A DNA stretch of 8,227 nt from NCBI GenBank assembly GCA_903930805.1, contig CAIYZZ010000535.1:1-8227 (forward strand). Direction: 5' to 3'. Origin of the DNA: an uncultured Rhodocyclaceae bacterium. GTDB lineage: Bacteria > Pseudomonadota > Gammaproteobacteria > Burkholderiales > Rhodocyclaceae. The notes under the pieces were generated by a model. That model saw only the letters and a list, made by a program, of their open reading frames with translations. It had not been told where the DNA came from and did not search any database. Below are positions 1 through 6,552 of this stretch, one piece after another. Every line of letters starts with the position of its first letter. The first letter of the stretch is position 1. The translations under genes and the position numbers were made by a program.

Positions 1-63
1 AACGATCCCTGCACCTGCGGCAGCGGAAAAAAATATAAATACTGCCACGGAAAATTAAATTAA
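1..63 (+). CDS. secA: C-terminal end of a SEC-C motif protein, probably SecA preprotein translocase ATPase (partial)
   Basis: Only the last 20 codons and the TAA stop are in the window; the gene enters from the left edge. The peptide has the SEC-C zinc-binding pattern: Cys4, Cys6, Cys15 and His16 in a C-x-C-G-S-G-x5-Y-C-H-G context, preceded by N-D-P and followed by K-L-N. SecA proteins of proteobacteria typically end this way. There the zinc finger binds SecB and phospholipid while the ATPase drives preproteins through SecYEG. A Thr replaces the Pro usually found between the first two cysteines, which should not affect zinc binding. SEC-C tails also occur on YchJ-like, YecA-like and uncharacterised proteins, so SecA is the likeliest assignment but is not proven by this fragment. 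The gene converges on valS. Confidence 0.6.
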   Translation, partial: NDPCTCGSGKKYKYCHGKLN

Positions 64-166
64 CTTTTAATATCATAATGTTATAAATTTAACACGCGAA
101 CTTACACGCTGCGAACTTTGGCAAAAAGTAGCGCAAATGATTGGCACAAACTACGATTTTCTTAAT
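64..166. other. AT-rich convergent intergenic region, no gene seen
   Basis: This 103-bp gap lies between two genes whose stop codons face each other. It is clearly richer in A+T than the flanking coding sequence. I see no open frame of useful length and no GC-rich hairpin followed by a T-run on either strand, so I cannot place an intrinsic terminator for either gene. It contains a short direct repeat, GCGAACTT at 96-103 and 111-118, with ACACGC at 92-97 and 104-109. An AT-rich inverted repeat begins at its right end and extends into valS. Confidence 0.6.
96..118. repeat. Short direct repeat GCGAACTT, two copies 15 bp apart
   Basis: GCGAACTT occurs at 96-103 and again at 111-118, and a second pair, ACACGC, interleaves with it at 92-97 and 104-109. 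This is seen directly. The function is unknown; it could be a remnant of a small duplication in the gap between the converging genes. Confidence 0.4.
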
Positions 167-197
167 TTAACTGTATTTATTCAATTGGTTAATTAAG
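161..197. repeat. AT-rich imperfect inverted repeat spanning the valS stop codon
   Basis: CTTAATTTAAC at 161-171 and GTTAATTAAG at 188-197 are inverted copies apart from one extra base in the left arm. The loop is 16 nt. The valS stop codon (167-169) lies inside the left arm. Neither orientation shows a T-run just after the hairpin, and the stem is entirely A/T apart from its two end pairs, so it is a poor intrinsic terminator. It could protect the 3' end of the message or be chance in AT-rich sequence. Confidence 0.3.
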
Positions 198-3061
198 CTG
201 TCGCGGAGCGAAGAAAAGTCTGTCAAGCGTATTTTCTCCAGTGCGACGACATTAGCCGGGGCGCGGGCGACGAAACTTTCGGTGGATAGTTTCCTTTCTG
301 CCTTGACGATTTCGCCCTCGATACGGGTGATCTCCTTGCCGAGTCGATCTTTTTCGGCGGCCACATCGATCTCGATCTTCAGCATCAAGCGGAAGTCACC
401 GACAATCTGCACCGGCGCATCGGAGTCGGGCAAGGCGTCTGCTACCATGACTTCAGAAAACTTGCCGAGCGCAGCAAGGTAGGGTGCGAATGCGCTAAGT
501 GCTGCCGTGTCGCCGGCACCTGCAAGCGGGACACGCTGGGCGGGGGAAATGTTCATCTCGCCACGCAGACTGCGGCAGGCTGTGACCAGCGACTTGAGTG
601 TCGCCACCCAGGCTTCAGCGGTTTTGTCACAGCGCGCGAGATCCGCTACTGGATAGGCTTGCAACATTACGGTTGCCGTCCCCATGCTTGGCGGCGTGCC
701 GTCTAACGCCGTCCCGCCAGCGCCGATTTTTTTGCGGCCGGCGACGGGTGCGACCTGTTGCCACAGTTCTTCGGTGATGAAAGGAATCAGCGGGTGGGCG
801 AGGCGTAATACGGTTTCGAGCACGCGCACCAGCGTGCGGCGGGTGGCGCGTTGCTGGGCCGGCGTACCGTTCTGCAGTCGCACCTTGGCCAGTTCGACAT
901 ACCAGTCACAGTATTCGTCCCAGACAAACTCGTAAATCGACTTGGCCAGAAGGTCGAAACGATAGTCGGTGAAGTGCTTGGCGACATCGGCTTCGACACG
1001 TTGCAGTAGGCTGACGATCCAGCGGTCGGCGGGTGAGAAGTCGAGGTATTTGCTTGTGCAGGCGGCTTTATTTTTGGTTTCCAGCCCGCAATCCTGATCG
1101 ACGCAATTCATCAGCACATAGCGGCTGGCGTTCCACAGTTTGTTGCAGAAGTTGCGATAACCTTCGCAGCGCTGCATGTCGAACTTGATGTCGCGGCCGG
1201 GGCTGGCAAGGCTGAGGAAGGTGAAGCGCAGCGCGTCGGTGCCGACTCCGGTGATGCCGTTCGGGAACTCTTTGCGGGTGCGTTTCTCGATCTTCGCGGC
1301 GTCTTTCGGGTTCATCAGGCCGGTGGTGCGCTTCGCCACCAGTTCAGCAAGGCTTATTCCATCAATCAGGTCGATCGGGTCGAGCACGTTGCCCTTTGAC
1401 TTGCTCATCTTCTGGCCTTCCGCATCGCGGATCAGACCATGCACATAGATGTCCTTGAATGGAATTTTGCCGGTGATGTGCTTGGTCATCATCACCATGC
1501 GCGCCACCCAGAAAAAGATGATGTCGAAGCCGGTGACCAGCACGGTCGAGGGCAGGTAAAGGTCAAGTGCCGGGTTTGATTTCGCTGGCCACTCGGGTGT
1601 CCAGTCGAGTGTCGAGAATGGCCACAGCGCCGAGGAGTACCAGGTGTCGAGCACATCCGGGTCGCGCGTGAGACCACCGGTGTAGCCGTCGGCGTGGGCC
1701 AGCACCAGCGCTTCGGCCTCGTCGTGCGCCACCCACCAGCGGCCATCGTCACTATACCAGGCGGGAATCTGGTGACCCCACCAGAGTTGGCGCGAGATGC
1801 ACCAGTCCTGGATGTTGTTGAGCCATTGGTTGTAGGTATTCACCCAGTTTTCCGGCACGAACTTGATTTCGCCCGAGGCGACGCATTCCAGCGCCTTGCC
1901 GGCGATGCTCTTGCCATCGGAATTAGGGCCAGATGAGGGCTTGCTCATGGCGACGAACCACTGATCGGTAAGCATCGGTTCGATGACGGCATGGGTGCGA
2001 TCGCCCCGTGGCACCATCAACTTGTGCGGTTTGGTCGTTACCAGTAGGCCCTGCGCTTCCAGATCGGCGACGATGGCCTTGCGTGCATCGTAGCGATCCA
2101 GGCCGCGATATTTCTCGGGGCCGTGTTCATTGATGCGTGCGTCAAGCGTGAGGATGGAGATCGGCGCCAGCCCGTGGCGATGGCCCACCTGCCAGTCGTT
2201 GAAGTCGTGTGCCGGCGTGATCTTGACGCAGCCGGTGCCGAATTCCTTGTCGACATAACTGTCGGCGATGATCGGGATGGTGCGATCACAGAGGGGTAGC
2301 TGGACGTGCTTGCCGATCAGGTGCTGGTAGCGTTCGTCATCGGGATTGACGGCGACAGCGACGTCACCCAGCAAGGTTTCCGGTCGCGTCGTGGCGACGG
2401 TGAGCGCACCCTTGCCCTCATTTTCCTCATTTGCAAACGGATAACTGATCTCCCACATGAAGCCATCTTCTTCCTCGCTGACGACTTCGAGGTCGGAGAC
2501 GGCGGTGAGGAGCTTCGGATCCCAGTTCACCAGCCGCTTGCCGCGGTAGATCAAGCCCTCCTTGTGCAGACGCACGAAGGTTTCGGTGACGATCTTCGAC
2601 AAACCGGCGTCCATGGTGAAGCGTTCGCGCGTCCAGTCGGGGGAGGTGCCGAGCCGGCGCATTTGTTGAGTGATGCTGCCGCCCGAAAACTCCTTCCACT
2701 CCCAGACTTTTTCGAGGAACTTCTCGCGGCCGAGCTCATGACGGCTGATGCCTTGTGCGTCGAGTTGGCGTTCGACGACGATTTGCGTGGCGATGCCGGC
2801 ATGATCGGTGCCCGGCTGCCAGAGCGTATTGGCGCCGCGCATGCGGTGGTAGCGCGTCAGCGCATCCATGATGGCCTGGTTAAAGCCGTGGCCCATGTGC
2901 AGCGTGCCGGTGACGTTGGGCGGCGGCAGCAGAATGCAGAAGTTGTCCTTGGCTGGATTCTGGGTGGTATCCAGACCGGCGGCAAAGTAGCCGTTCGATT
3001 CCCAGACGGGATACCAGCGCCGCTCGATAGCGGCGGGCTCAAAGCTTTTGGCGAGTTCCAT
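167..3061 (-). CDS. valS: Valyl-tRNA synthetase (ValRS)
   Basis: This cytoplasmic class I aminoacyl-tRNA synthetase charges tRNA-Val using ATP and hydrolyses mischarged threonyl-tRNA. At 964 residues it is close to the E. coli enzyme (951). The HIGH-type ATP motif is H-M-G-H at residues 55-58, after P-P-P-N-V-T-G-T-L. The KMSKS loop is at 551-555, followed by G-N-V. The editing (CP1) domain carries the [10 protein letters not shown] block at 224-233 and [15 protein letters not shown] around 275-289. An anticodon-binding helical domain follows, and residues about 895-960 form the charged C-terminal coiled-coil arm typical of ValRS. The ATG at 3061 is chosen because the family's N-terminus (F-x-P-x-x-I-E-x-R-W) follows at once. 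It overlaps the end of the upstream gene by 23 bp and has only a weak ribosome binding site, which suggests translational coupling. One oddity is a Gly/Ala/Thr-rich insertion at about residues 775-796, which contains one copy of a repeat also found in pepA. Confidence 0.98.
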   Translation of the reverse strand: MELAKSFEPAAIERRWYPVWESNGYFAAGLDTTQNPAKDNFCILLPPPNVTGTLHMGHGFNQAIMDALTRYHRMRGANTLWQPGTDHAGIATQIVVERQLDAQGISRHELGREKFLEKVWEWKEFSGGSITQQMRRLGTSPDWTRERFTMDAGLSKIVTETFVRLHKEGLIYRGKRLVNWDPKLLTAVSDLEVVSEEEDGFMWEISYPFANEENEGKGALTVATTRPETLLGDVAVAVNPDDERYQHLIGKHVQLPLCDRTIPIIADSYVDKEFGTGCVKITPAHDFNDWQVGHRHGLAPISILTLDARINEHGPEKYRGLDRYDARKAIVADLEAQGLLVTTKPHKLMVPRGDRTHAVIEPMLTDQWFVAMSKPSSGPNSDGKSIAGKALECVASGEIKFVPENWVNTYNQWLNNIQDWCISRQLWWGHQIPAWYSDDGRWWVAHDEAEALVLAHADGYTGGLTRDPDVLDTWYSSALWPFSTLDWTPEWPAKSNPALDLYLPSTVLVTGFDIIFFWVARMVMMTKHITGKIPFKDIYVHGLIRDAEGQKMSKSKGNVLDPIDLIDGISLAELVAKRTTGLMNPKDAAKIEKRTRKEFPNGITGVGTDALRFTFLSLASPGRDIKFDMQRCEGYRNFCNKLWNASRYVLMNCVDQDCGLETKNKAACTSKYLDFSPADRWIVSLLQRVEADVAKHFTDYRFDLLAKSIYEFVWDEYCDWYVELAKVRLQNGTPAQQRATRRTLVRVLETVLRLAHPLIPFITEELWQQVAPVAGRKKIGAGGTALDGTPPSMGTATVMLQAYPVADLARCDKTAEAWVATLKSLVTACRSLRGEMNISPAQRVPLAGAGDTAALSAFAPYLAALGKFSEVMVADALPDSDAPVQIVGDFRLMLKIEIDVAAEKDRLGKEITRIEGEIVKAERKLSTESFVARAPANVVALEKIRLTDFSSLRDSLINQLNKYS
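708..730. repeat. Copy A of a 23-bp dispersed repeat, inside valS
   Basis: The plus strand starts GCCGTCCCGCCA at 708 and continues with GCGCCGATTTT. It matches 3834-3856 at 21 of 23 positions; the differences are at 720 and 727. On the valS strand it encodes residues 778-784, read as K-I-G-A-G-G-T, within a stretch that looks like an insertion compared with the usual ValRS sequence. The other copy is read in a different frame, so the similarity is in the DNA and not in a shared protein motif. Confidence 0.55.
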
Positions 3062-3410
3062 TTTTTAGTATCTCAAGCAAATTCGGTAGCAAGGTGTGGC
3101 GCGCTTTGGTGTCCAGTTCGGTGAGGATGTGCTGACTGGCGTTCGCCACGGCGGCCGGCAAGGTTTCAACCAGCCAAGCAGATAATTCGTCACGGATGTC
3201 GTTTTGCAGGGTGGCTAGAATTTCATTGATATTTTCCGGGGTGAGGCTGCCGGCATCGACAACCTCGGTCAGCATGGGGATCTCGACATCATCTGCGGCG
3301 GCGTATTCCTCTACAGGGCTATTGTCGTCTGCGCTGCGGGCGACAAAGCAGCGGTGGCGGCGCATCAGCGCATCGGCCTGGTCGATGACGTCGTCTTCGC
3401 TGGACATCAT
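3039..3410 (-). CDS. Conserved-position hypothetical protein between holC and valS
   Basis: I do not recognise a named family for this 123-residue protein. It has no signal peptide or membrane segment and is probably cytoplasmic. Residues 5-20 look like a charged amphipathic helix ending R-R-H-R. Residues 27-43 are acidic and probably disordered. An I-P-M-L-T-E-V-V-D motif follows at 44-52. Residues about 57-116 are predicted helical and include L-S-A-W-L-x4-L-P-A-A-V, then I-L-T-E-L. The layout (N-terminal helix, acidic linker, C-terminal helices with a W-L-x4-L-P-x2-V core) weakly recalls the PopZ family, but this is inference. The start is the ATG at 3410, whose ATGA overlaps the holC stop; a second ATG follows at 3407. 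A G-rich run just upstream could serve as the ribosome binding site. Its 3' end overlaps valS by 23 bp. Position and overlaps on both sides argue that the gene is real. From memory, a small gene sits here in other betaproteobacteria. Confidence 0.85.
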   Translation of the reverse strand: MMSSEDDVIDQADALMRRHRCFVARSADDNSPVEEYAAADDVEIPMLTEVVDAGSLTPENINEILATLQNDIRDELSAWLVETLPAAVANASQHILTELDTKARHTLLPNLLEILKNGTRQKL

Positions 3411-3832
3411 ATGCCCCCGGAGATATCGCGGCTGTCAATGGCGTAACCGCGTTCCCGATAAAACTTGAAGCGCGCGCGCGCCGGCAGGCGGTCGGTATCT
3501 TCGGTGCTGACGATTTCGATGAGCTGCTCAAAGCGGGAAAAGGTCGGCGGCAGTGTATCGCTCAAGTTGAGCAGACAGGTTTCCTGTGGCGGATCATCCA
3601 GCCGATCGGTCAGCAGGATGGGGGTTTCGACAGCCAGCGGTGAATTGACGCGGCAGTGGGGTACGAAGGACAGCGCCGGCTGTGTCCAGAGCATACGATC
3701 GAGGCGTGTGGCTTGCCCCGCATCCGGCACATATACCAGTACCTGCCGGCGCTGGGCCCAAGCCTGTTGCAGCCAGTGCGCTGCCGACTGGATGCGGTCG
3801 GCAGCGCCGTGCAGAAACTCGATACGGGTCAC
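3407..3832 (-). CDS. holC: DNA polymerase III chi subunit
   Basis: Chi is part of the clamp-loader complex. It links the replisome to single-stranded-DNA-binding protein by gripping the SSB C-terminal tail, and in enterobacteria it pairs with psi (HolD). The 141 residues are close to the E. coli length (147). Visible family features are the F-L/A-D-R-I-Q start, V-L-V-Y-V-P-D at 31-37, L-D-R-M-L-W at 44-49, F-V-P-H-C at 56-60, E-T-P-I-L-L at 69-74, L-L-N-L at 87-90, [11 protein letters not shown] at 99-109 and [10 protein letters not shown] near the end. The start is a GTG at 3832 that overlaps the pepA TGA stop as GTGA, and its own stop overlaps the next gene as ATGA. It is therefore the middle of a tightly coupled operon. 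The pepA-holC-valS order is also found in E. coli. Confidence 0.95.
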   Translation of the reverse strand: MTRIEFLHGAADRIQSAAHWLQQAWAQRRQVLVYVPDAGQATRLDRMLWTQPALSFVPHCRVNSPLAVETPILLTDRLDDPPQETCLLNLSDTLPPTFSRFEQLIEIVSTEDTDRLPARARFKFYRERGYAIDSRDISGGI

Positions 3833-5358
3833 TGCCGTCCCGCCAACGCCGACTTTCCGGCGGCAATTTTCTCACCGGCTCGGGCCAGCAGGAAATGGGT
3901 AAGCAACGGCACGGGGCGCCCGGTCGAACCTTTGTCCTTGCCGGACTTCCAGGCGGTGCCCGCGATATCAAGGTGTGCCCAGTTGTACTTCTTGGTGAAG
4001 CGCGACAGAAAACAGGCAGCCGTGATGGTTCCTGCGGCACGGCCACCAATGTTGCCCATGTCGGCAAAATTGCTCTTCAGCTGTTCCTGATAATCGTCGA
4101 GCAGGGGCATCTGCCAGGCACGATCCCAGCTGGCATGGCCGGCATCGAGCAGTTCGCGGGCCAGGCCGTCGTTGTTGGCCAGCAGGCCGCTGACGACGCC
4201 GCCCAGCGCGATCACGCAGGCGCCGGTGAGCGTGGCGACATCGACGACGCAATCCGGCTCGAAGCGTTCGGCATACGTCAGGGCATCGCAGAGGATCAGC
4301 CGACCTTCCGCATCGGTATTGAGAATCTCGATGGTTTGCCCCGACATCGAAGTGACGATATCGCCAGGACGCGTCGCAGCGCCGCCGGGCATGTTCTCGA
4401 CGGTCGGTACCACAGCGATGATGTTGAGCGGCAACTTCATCAGGGCTGCGGCCTTGATGGCGGCGAGTACGCTGGCGGCACCCGACATGTCGTACTTCAT
4501 CTCGTCCATTTCCGGCGCGGGTTTGAGCGAAATGCCGCCGGTGTCGAAAGTGACGCCCTTGCCGACTAGCACAATTGGTTTTTCGTCCGCCTTGCCGCCC
4601 TGGTACTTGACGACGATGAATTGGGGCGGCTGATGCGAACCCTTGGCGACGGCAAGCAGCGAATGCATGCCCAGCTTTTCCATCGCGGCTCGATCGAGTA
4701 TCTCGGCCAGCAAGCCGTGTTCGCTGGCCAGTGCCCTTGCCTGATCTGCCAGATAGGTTGGCGTGCAGATGTTGCCAGGCAGGTTGGCCAGGTTTTTCAT
4801 GAAATTCATGCTGACGGAGATCGCCTGGGCCTCGGCCAGCGCTTGCTCGGCGGCAGCCAGTTCGGTGCGCCGTTCGACGCAAAAAGTGAGCTTGCGCAGG
4901 GGGCGGCGTACTTCATCCTTCTTCGACTTCATCTGATCGAAGCGATAGAGCGTTTCCTCCGCCACCAGCACGGCTTGTCGGACGCGCCAGGCGACGTCGC
5001 GTTTCTTCACCGGCAGTTCGGTCAGGTAGATGGTGCCATCGAACCCCCCGGTCTCATTCAGTGTGCGCACAGTGGTGGTGATGGCAGCGCGGTATTCGTT
5101 TTCGCGGAATTCGCGTTCTTTGCCGAGACCGACGAGCAGGATGCGTTCAGCTTCGGTGCCCGGCACCTTGTGCAGCAGCAGCGTGCTGCCGGCCTTGCCT
5201 TCCATGTCGCCCCGTCGCAGCAGGTCTGACAGATAGCCGTGTGCGGCATTGTCGAGCAGTTCTGCCGGCAACGATGGCTTGCGGGATTCGAAGACCCCGA
5301 CGACGACACAGGCGGTTCGCTGTTTTTCCGGGCTGCCGCTCTTTATGCTAAATTCCAC
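3829..5358 (-). CDS. pepA: Leucyl aminopeptidase (M17 family, cytosol aminopeptidase PepA)
   Basis: This is a two-metal M17 aminopeptidase that removes N-terminal residues from peptides in the cytoplasm. In E. coli the same protein also binds DNA for XerCD recombination at cer and for carAB control; whether that holds here is unknown. The protein has 509 residues (E. coli 503). The expected catalytic set is present by alignment: metal ligands Lys267, Asp272, Asp290, Asp349 and Glu351, with catalytic Lys279 and Arg353. They lie in [10 protein letters not shown] and in the M17 signature N-T-D-A-E-G-R-L at 347-354. Residues 1-160 are the N-terminal macro-like domain. The start is a GTG at 5358, supported by GGAGGAG at 5371-5365, 6 nt upstream. 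The last nine or so residues (K-S-A-L-A-G-R-Q) come from a 23-bp repeat shared with valS, so the native C-terminus may have been replaced or extended. It is the first gene of the operon and divergent from lptF. Confidence 0.97.
   Translation of the reverse strand: MEFSIKSGSPEKQRTACVVVGVFESRKPSLPAELLDNAAHGYLSDLLRRGDMEGKAGSTLLLHKVPGTEAERILLVGLGKEREFRENEYRAAITTTVRTLNETGGFDGTIYLTELPVKKRDVAWRVRQAVLVAEETLYRFDQMKSKKDEVRRPLRKLTFCVERRTELAAAEQALAEAQAISVSMNFMKNLANLPGNICTPTYLADQARALASEHGLLAEILDRAAMEKLGMHSLLAVAKGSHQPPQFIVVKYQGGKADEKPIVLVGKGVTFDTGGISLKPAPEMDEMKYDMSGAASVLAAIKAAALMKLPLNIIAVVPTVENMPGGAATRPGDIVTSMSGQTIEILNTDAEGRLILCDALTYAERFEPDCVVDVATLTGACVIALGGVVSGLLANNDGLARELLDAGHASWDRAWQMPLLDDYQEQLKSNFADMGNIGGRAAGTITAACFLSRFTKKYNWAHLDIAGTAWKSGKDKGSTGRPVPLLTHFLLARAGEKIAAGKSALAGRQ
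3834..3856. repeat. Copy B of the 23-bp dispersed repeat, at the 3' end of pepA
   Basis: The plus strand starts GCCGTCCCGCCA at 3834 and continues with ACGCCGACTTT, 21 of 23 identical to 708-730. On the pepA strand it covers the third base of Gly501 through the first base of Gln509 and is read as K-S-A-L-A-G-R. This is one frame away from the K-I-G-A-G-G-T reading in valS. It lies directly before the pepA stop and the overlapping holC start. Confidence 0.55.
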
Positions 5359-5364
5359 TGTGCT

Positions 5365-5371
5365 CTCCTCC
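5365..5371 (-). promoter_or_regulatory. Strong ribosome binding site of pepA
   Basis: The minus strand reads GGAGGAG from 5371 to 5365, 6 nt before the GTG at 5358. This near-perfect Shine-Dalgarno sequence decides the pepA start in favour of GTG. It is the only strong site I see in the four-gene operon; the downstream genes start at overlaps, which fits translational coupling. Confidence 0.8.
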
Positions 5372-5380
5372 AGTTGGGGA

Positions 5381-5410
5381 AAACGTGAAGTTTAAGCAAT
5401 TTTTACGTTT
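5381..5410 (+). promoter_or_regulatory. Possible hairpin overlapping the lptF promoter region
   Basis: AAACGTGAAG at 5381-5390 can pair with TTTTACGTTT at 5401-5410 on the plus strand: 10 pairs, two of them G-U, with a 10-nt loop. Six end pairs (AAACGT/ACGTTT) are perfect in DNA, so it could also be a protein-binding palindrome. GAAGTTTAA at 5387-5395 and TTAATCTTC at 5409-5417 form an overlapping second inverted repeat with one mismatch. Confidence 0.3.
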
Positions 5411-5413
5411 AAT
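5385..5413 (+). promoter_or_regulatory. Candidate sigma-70 promoter for lptFG
   Basis: TTTAAT at 5408-5413 matches the -10 consensus at five of six positions. A weak -35, GTGAAG at 5385-5390, lies exactly 17 bp upstream. Transcription would begin near 5420, giving a leader of about 40 nt before lptF. The -35 matches only three of six bases, so the call rests on spacing, position and the -10. I could not place a convincing pepA promoter on the other strand, though it must lie in or near the same 102 bp. Confidence 0.35.
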
Positions 5414-5460
5414 CTTCATTTCAACAGCAAATTCCAAATTTCCCCAAGACAGCCACAACG

Positions 5461-6552
5461 ATGATTTTTCAGCGTGCCGCCCAGCGTGAATTTGCTCAGA
5501 CTGCTGCGGCAGTTTTTGTCGCCCTGTTTGCGATCATGCTGACGACCCAACTCATTCGCCTGACGGGGCAGGCGGCAAAAGGCACCACGGCCCCCGAGGC
5601 GGTTGCCGCATTAATGGGGTTTGCGGCGCTCAACTACTTGCCTGTTTTGTTGTCGCTTACTCTGTTCGTTGCCATTCTGCTCTCCTTGTCACGGGCCTAC
5701 CGCGACTCCGAAATGGCGATCTGGTTTTCTTCCGGCGTGCCACTCACTGCGTGGATACGGCCGGTGCTAGGCTTTGCCGCACCAGTCGTGCTGGCTATTG
5801 CAGTGCTGACCTTGTTTCTGACGCCGTGGTCCGCGACAAAACGTGACGAATACCAGAAGCGCATGGATAACCGGAGTGATGTGGCGCGGATGAGTCCGGG
5901 TGCCTTTCAGGAATCCGCCCAAGGTGACCGGGTTTATTTCGTCGAGTCCATTGCGAGTGTCGACGGCAAGGAGGACCATGTCAAAAATATATTCATCAAC
6001 TCGGTGCAGCACGGTCGTCAGGGCGTGATTGTGGCCGCGCAAGGGCATACCGAGATGGCCGAAAATGGCGACAAATTCATCGTGTTGTCGCAAGGGCGTC
6101 GCTACGAAGGCGCGGCAGGCGCTGCGGAGCATCGTGTCATGGAGTTTCAACACTATTCCATTCGTATGGAAACGGCAGAAAATCTCGGCATCGATCAGTC
6201 GGCGAAGAATCTTTCCACTTTGGATCTTCTGCGTGATCGGACCGCTATCAACAAGAGCGAACTACTTTGGCGGCTTGGCGTGCCGATCTCGGCATTGACC
6301 CTGGCATTACTGGCCATTCCGCTTTCTTTCGTCAATCCACGGGCGGGGCGTACAAATAATCTGATCTTCGCACTGCTGACTTTCATGATTTACAGTAATT
6401 TGCTCTCCGTCAGCAAGGCTTGGGTAGCCCAGGGACGCCTGCCTTTCGAAATTGGCGTTTGGGCTGTCCATCTGCTGATGTGTGTCACCCTGATCATCCT
6501 TTTCTGGAAGCGTCTGGCGGTATTTTCGGTGTGGCGGCGGGTATGGCGCTGA
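5461..6552 (+). CDS. lptF: LPS export ABC transporter permease LptF
   Basis: LptF is one of the two inner-membrane subunits of LptB2FG, which pulls lipopolysaccharide out of the inner membrane and passes it to the LptC-LptA bridge. The protein has 363 residues (E. coli 366) and the YjgP/YjgQ family layout. Membrane segments lie at about 12-34, 56-76 and 101-122, a periplasmic beta-jellyroll domain at about 125-265, and further segments at about 270-291, 299-320 and 331-351. The cytoplasmic loop R-D-S-E-M-A-I-W-F-S-S-G at 81-92 is the coupling helix that contacts LptB. N-P-R-A-G-R at 292-297 is a family-typical loop motif. The M-I-F-Q-R start is typical of LptF and supports the ATG at 5461, although no clear Shine-Dalgarno precedes it. 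The gene is divergent from pepA, as in E. coli, and its end overlaps lptG by 10 bp. Confidence 0.96.
   Translation: MIFQRAAQREFAQTAAAVFVALFAIMLTTQLIRLTGQAAKGTTAPEAVAALMGFAALNYLPVLLSLTLFVAILLSLSRAYRDSEMAIWFSSGVPLTAWIRPVLGFAAPVVLAIAVLTLFLTPWSATKRDEYQKRMDNRSDVARMSPGAFQESAQGDRVYFVESIASVDGKEDHVKNIFINSVQHGRQGVIVAAQGHTEMAENGDKFIVLSQGRRYEGAAGAAEHRVMEFQHYSIRMETAENLGIDQSAKNLSTLDLLRDRTAINKSELLWRLGVPISALTLALLAIPLSFVNPRAGRTNNLIFALLTFMIYSNLLSVSKAWVAQGRLPFEIGVWAVHLLMCVTLIILFWKRLAVFSVWRRVWR

Larger units (their letters stand above)
5374..5447. repeat. Nine-bp perfect inverted repeat in the pepA-lptF divergent region
   Basis: TTGGGGAAA at 5374-5382 and TTTCCCCAA at 5439-5447 are exact inverted copies, 56 bp apart. 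Each arm lies close to the gene it faces: 15 bp before the pepA start codon and 13 bp before the lptF start codon. Each would therefore be in the 5' leader of its own message. Paired operator half-sites or a matched leader element are both possible. No known regulator is assigned. Confidence 0.45.

Noticed and set aside
142..160. TGGCAC at 142-147 as a possible sigma-54 promoter
   Set aside because: The matching TTGC-type -12 element is missing at the required spacing, and no gene starts downstream on that strand.
2306..3124. A 272-codon open frame on the plus strand opposite valS
   Set aside because: It lies wholly antisense to the N-terminal half of ValRS, has no family features, and is the kind of shadow frame that GC-rich coding DNA produces.
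3682..4882. Long open frames of 295 codons (plus strand) and 304 codons (minus strand) over pepA
   Set aside because: Both overlap the fully supported PepA catalytic domain in other frames. Their translations are unusually rich in Arg, Gly, Ala or His and show no domain.
6420..6542. An upstream extension of lptG by 41 codons
   Set aside because: The extension lies inside lptF and does not resemble LptG. The ATG at 6543 gives the family's usual length and N-terminus.
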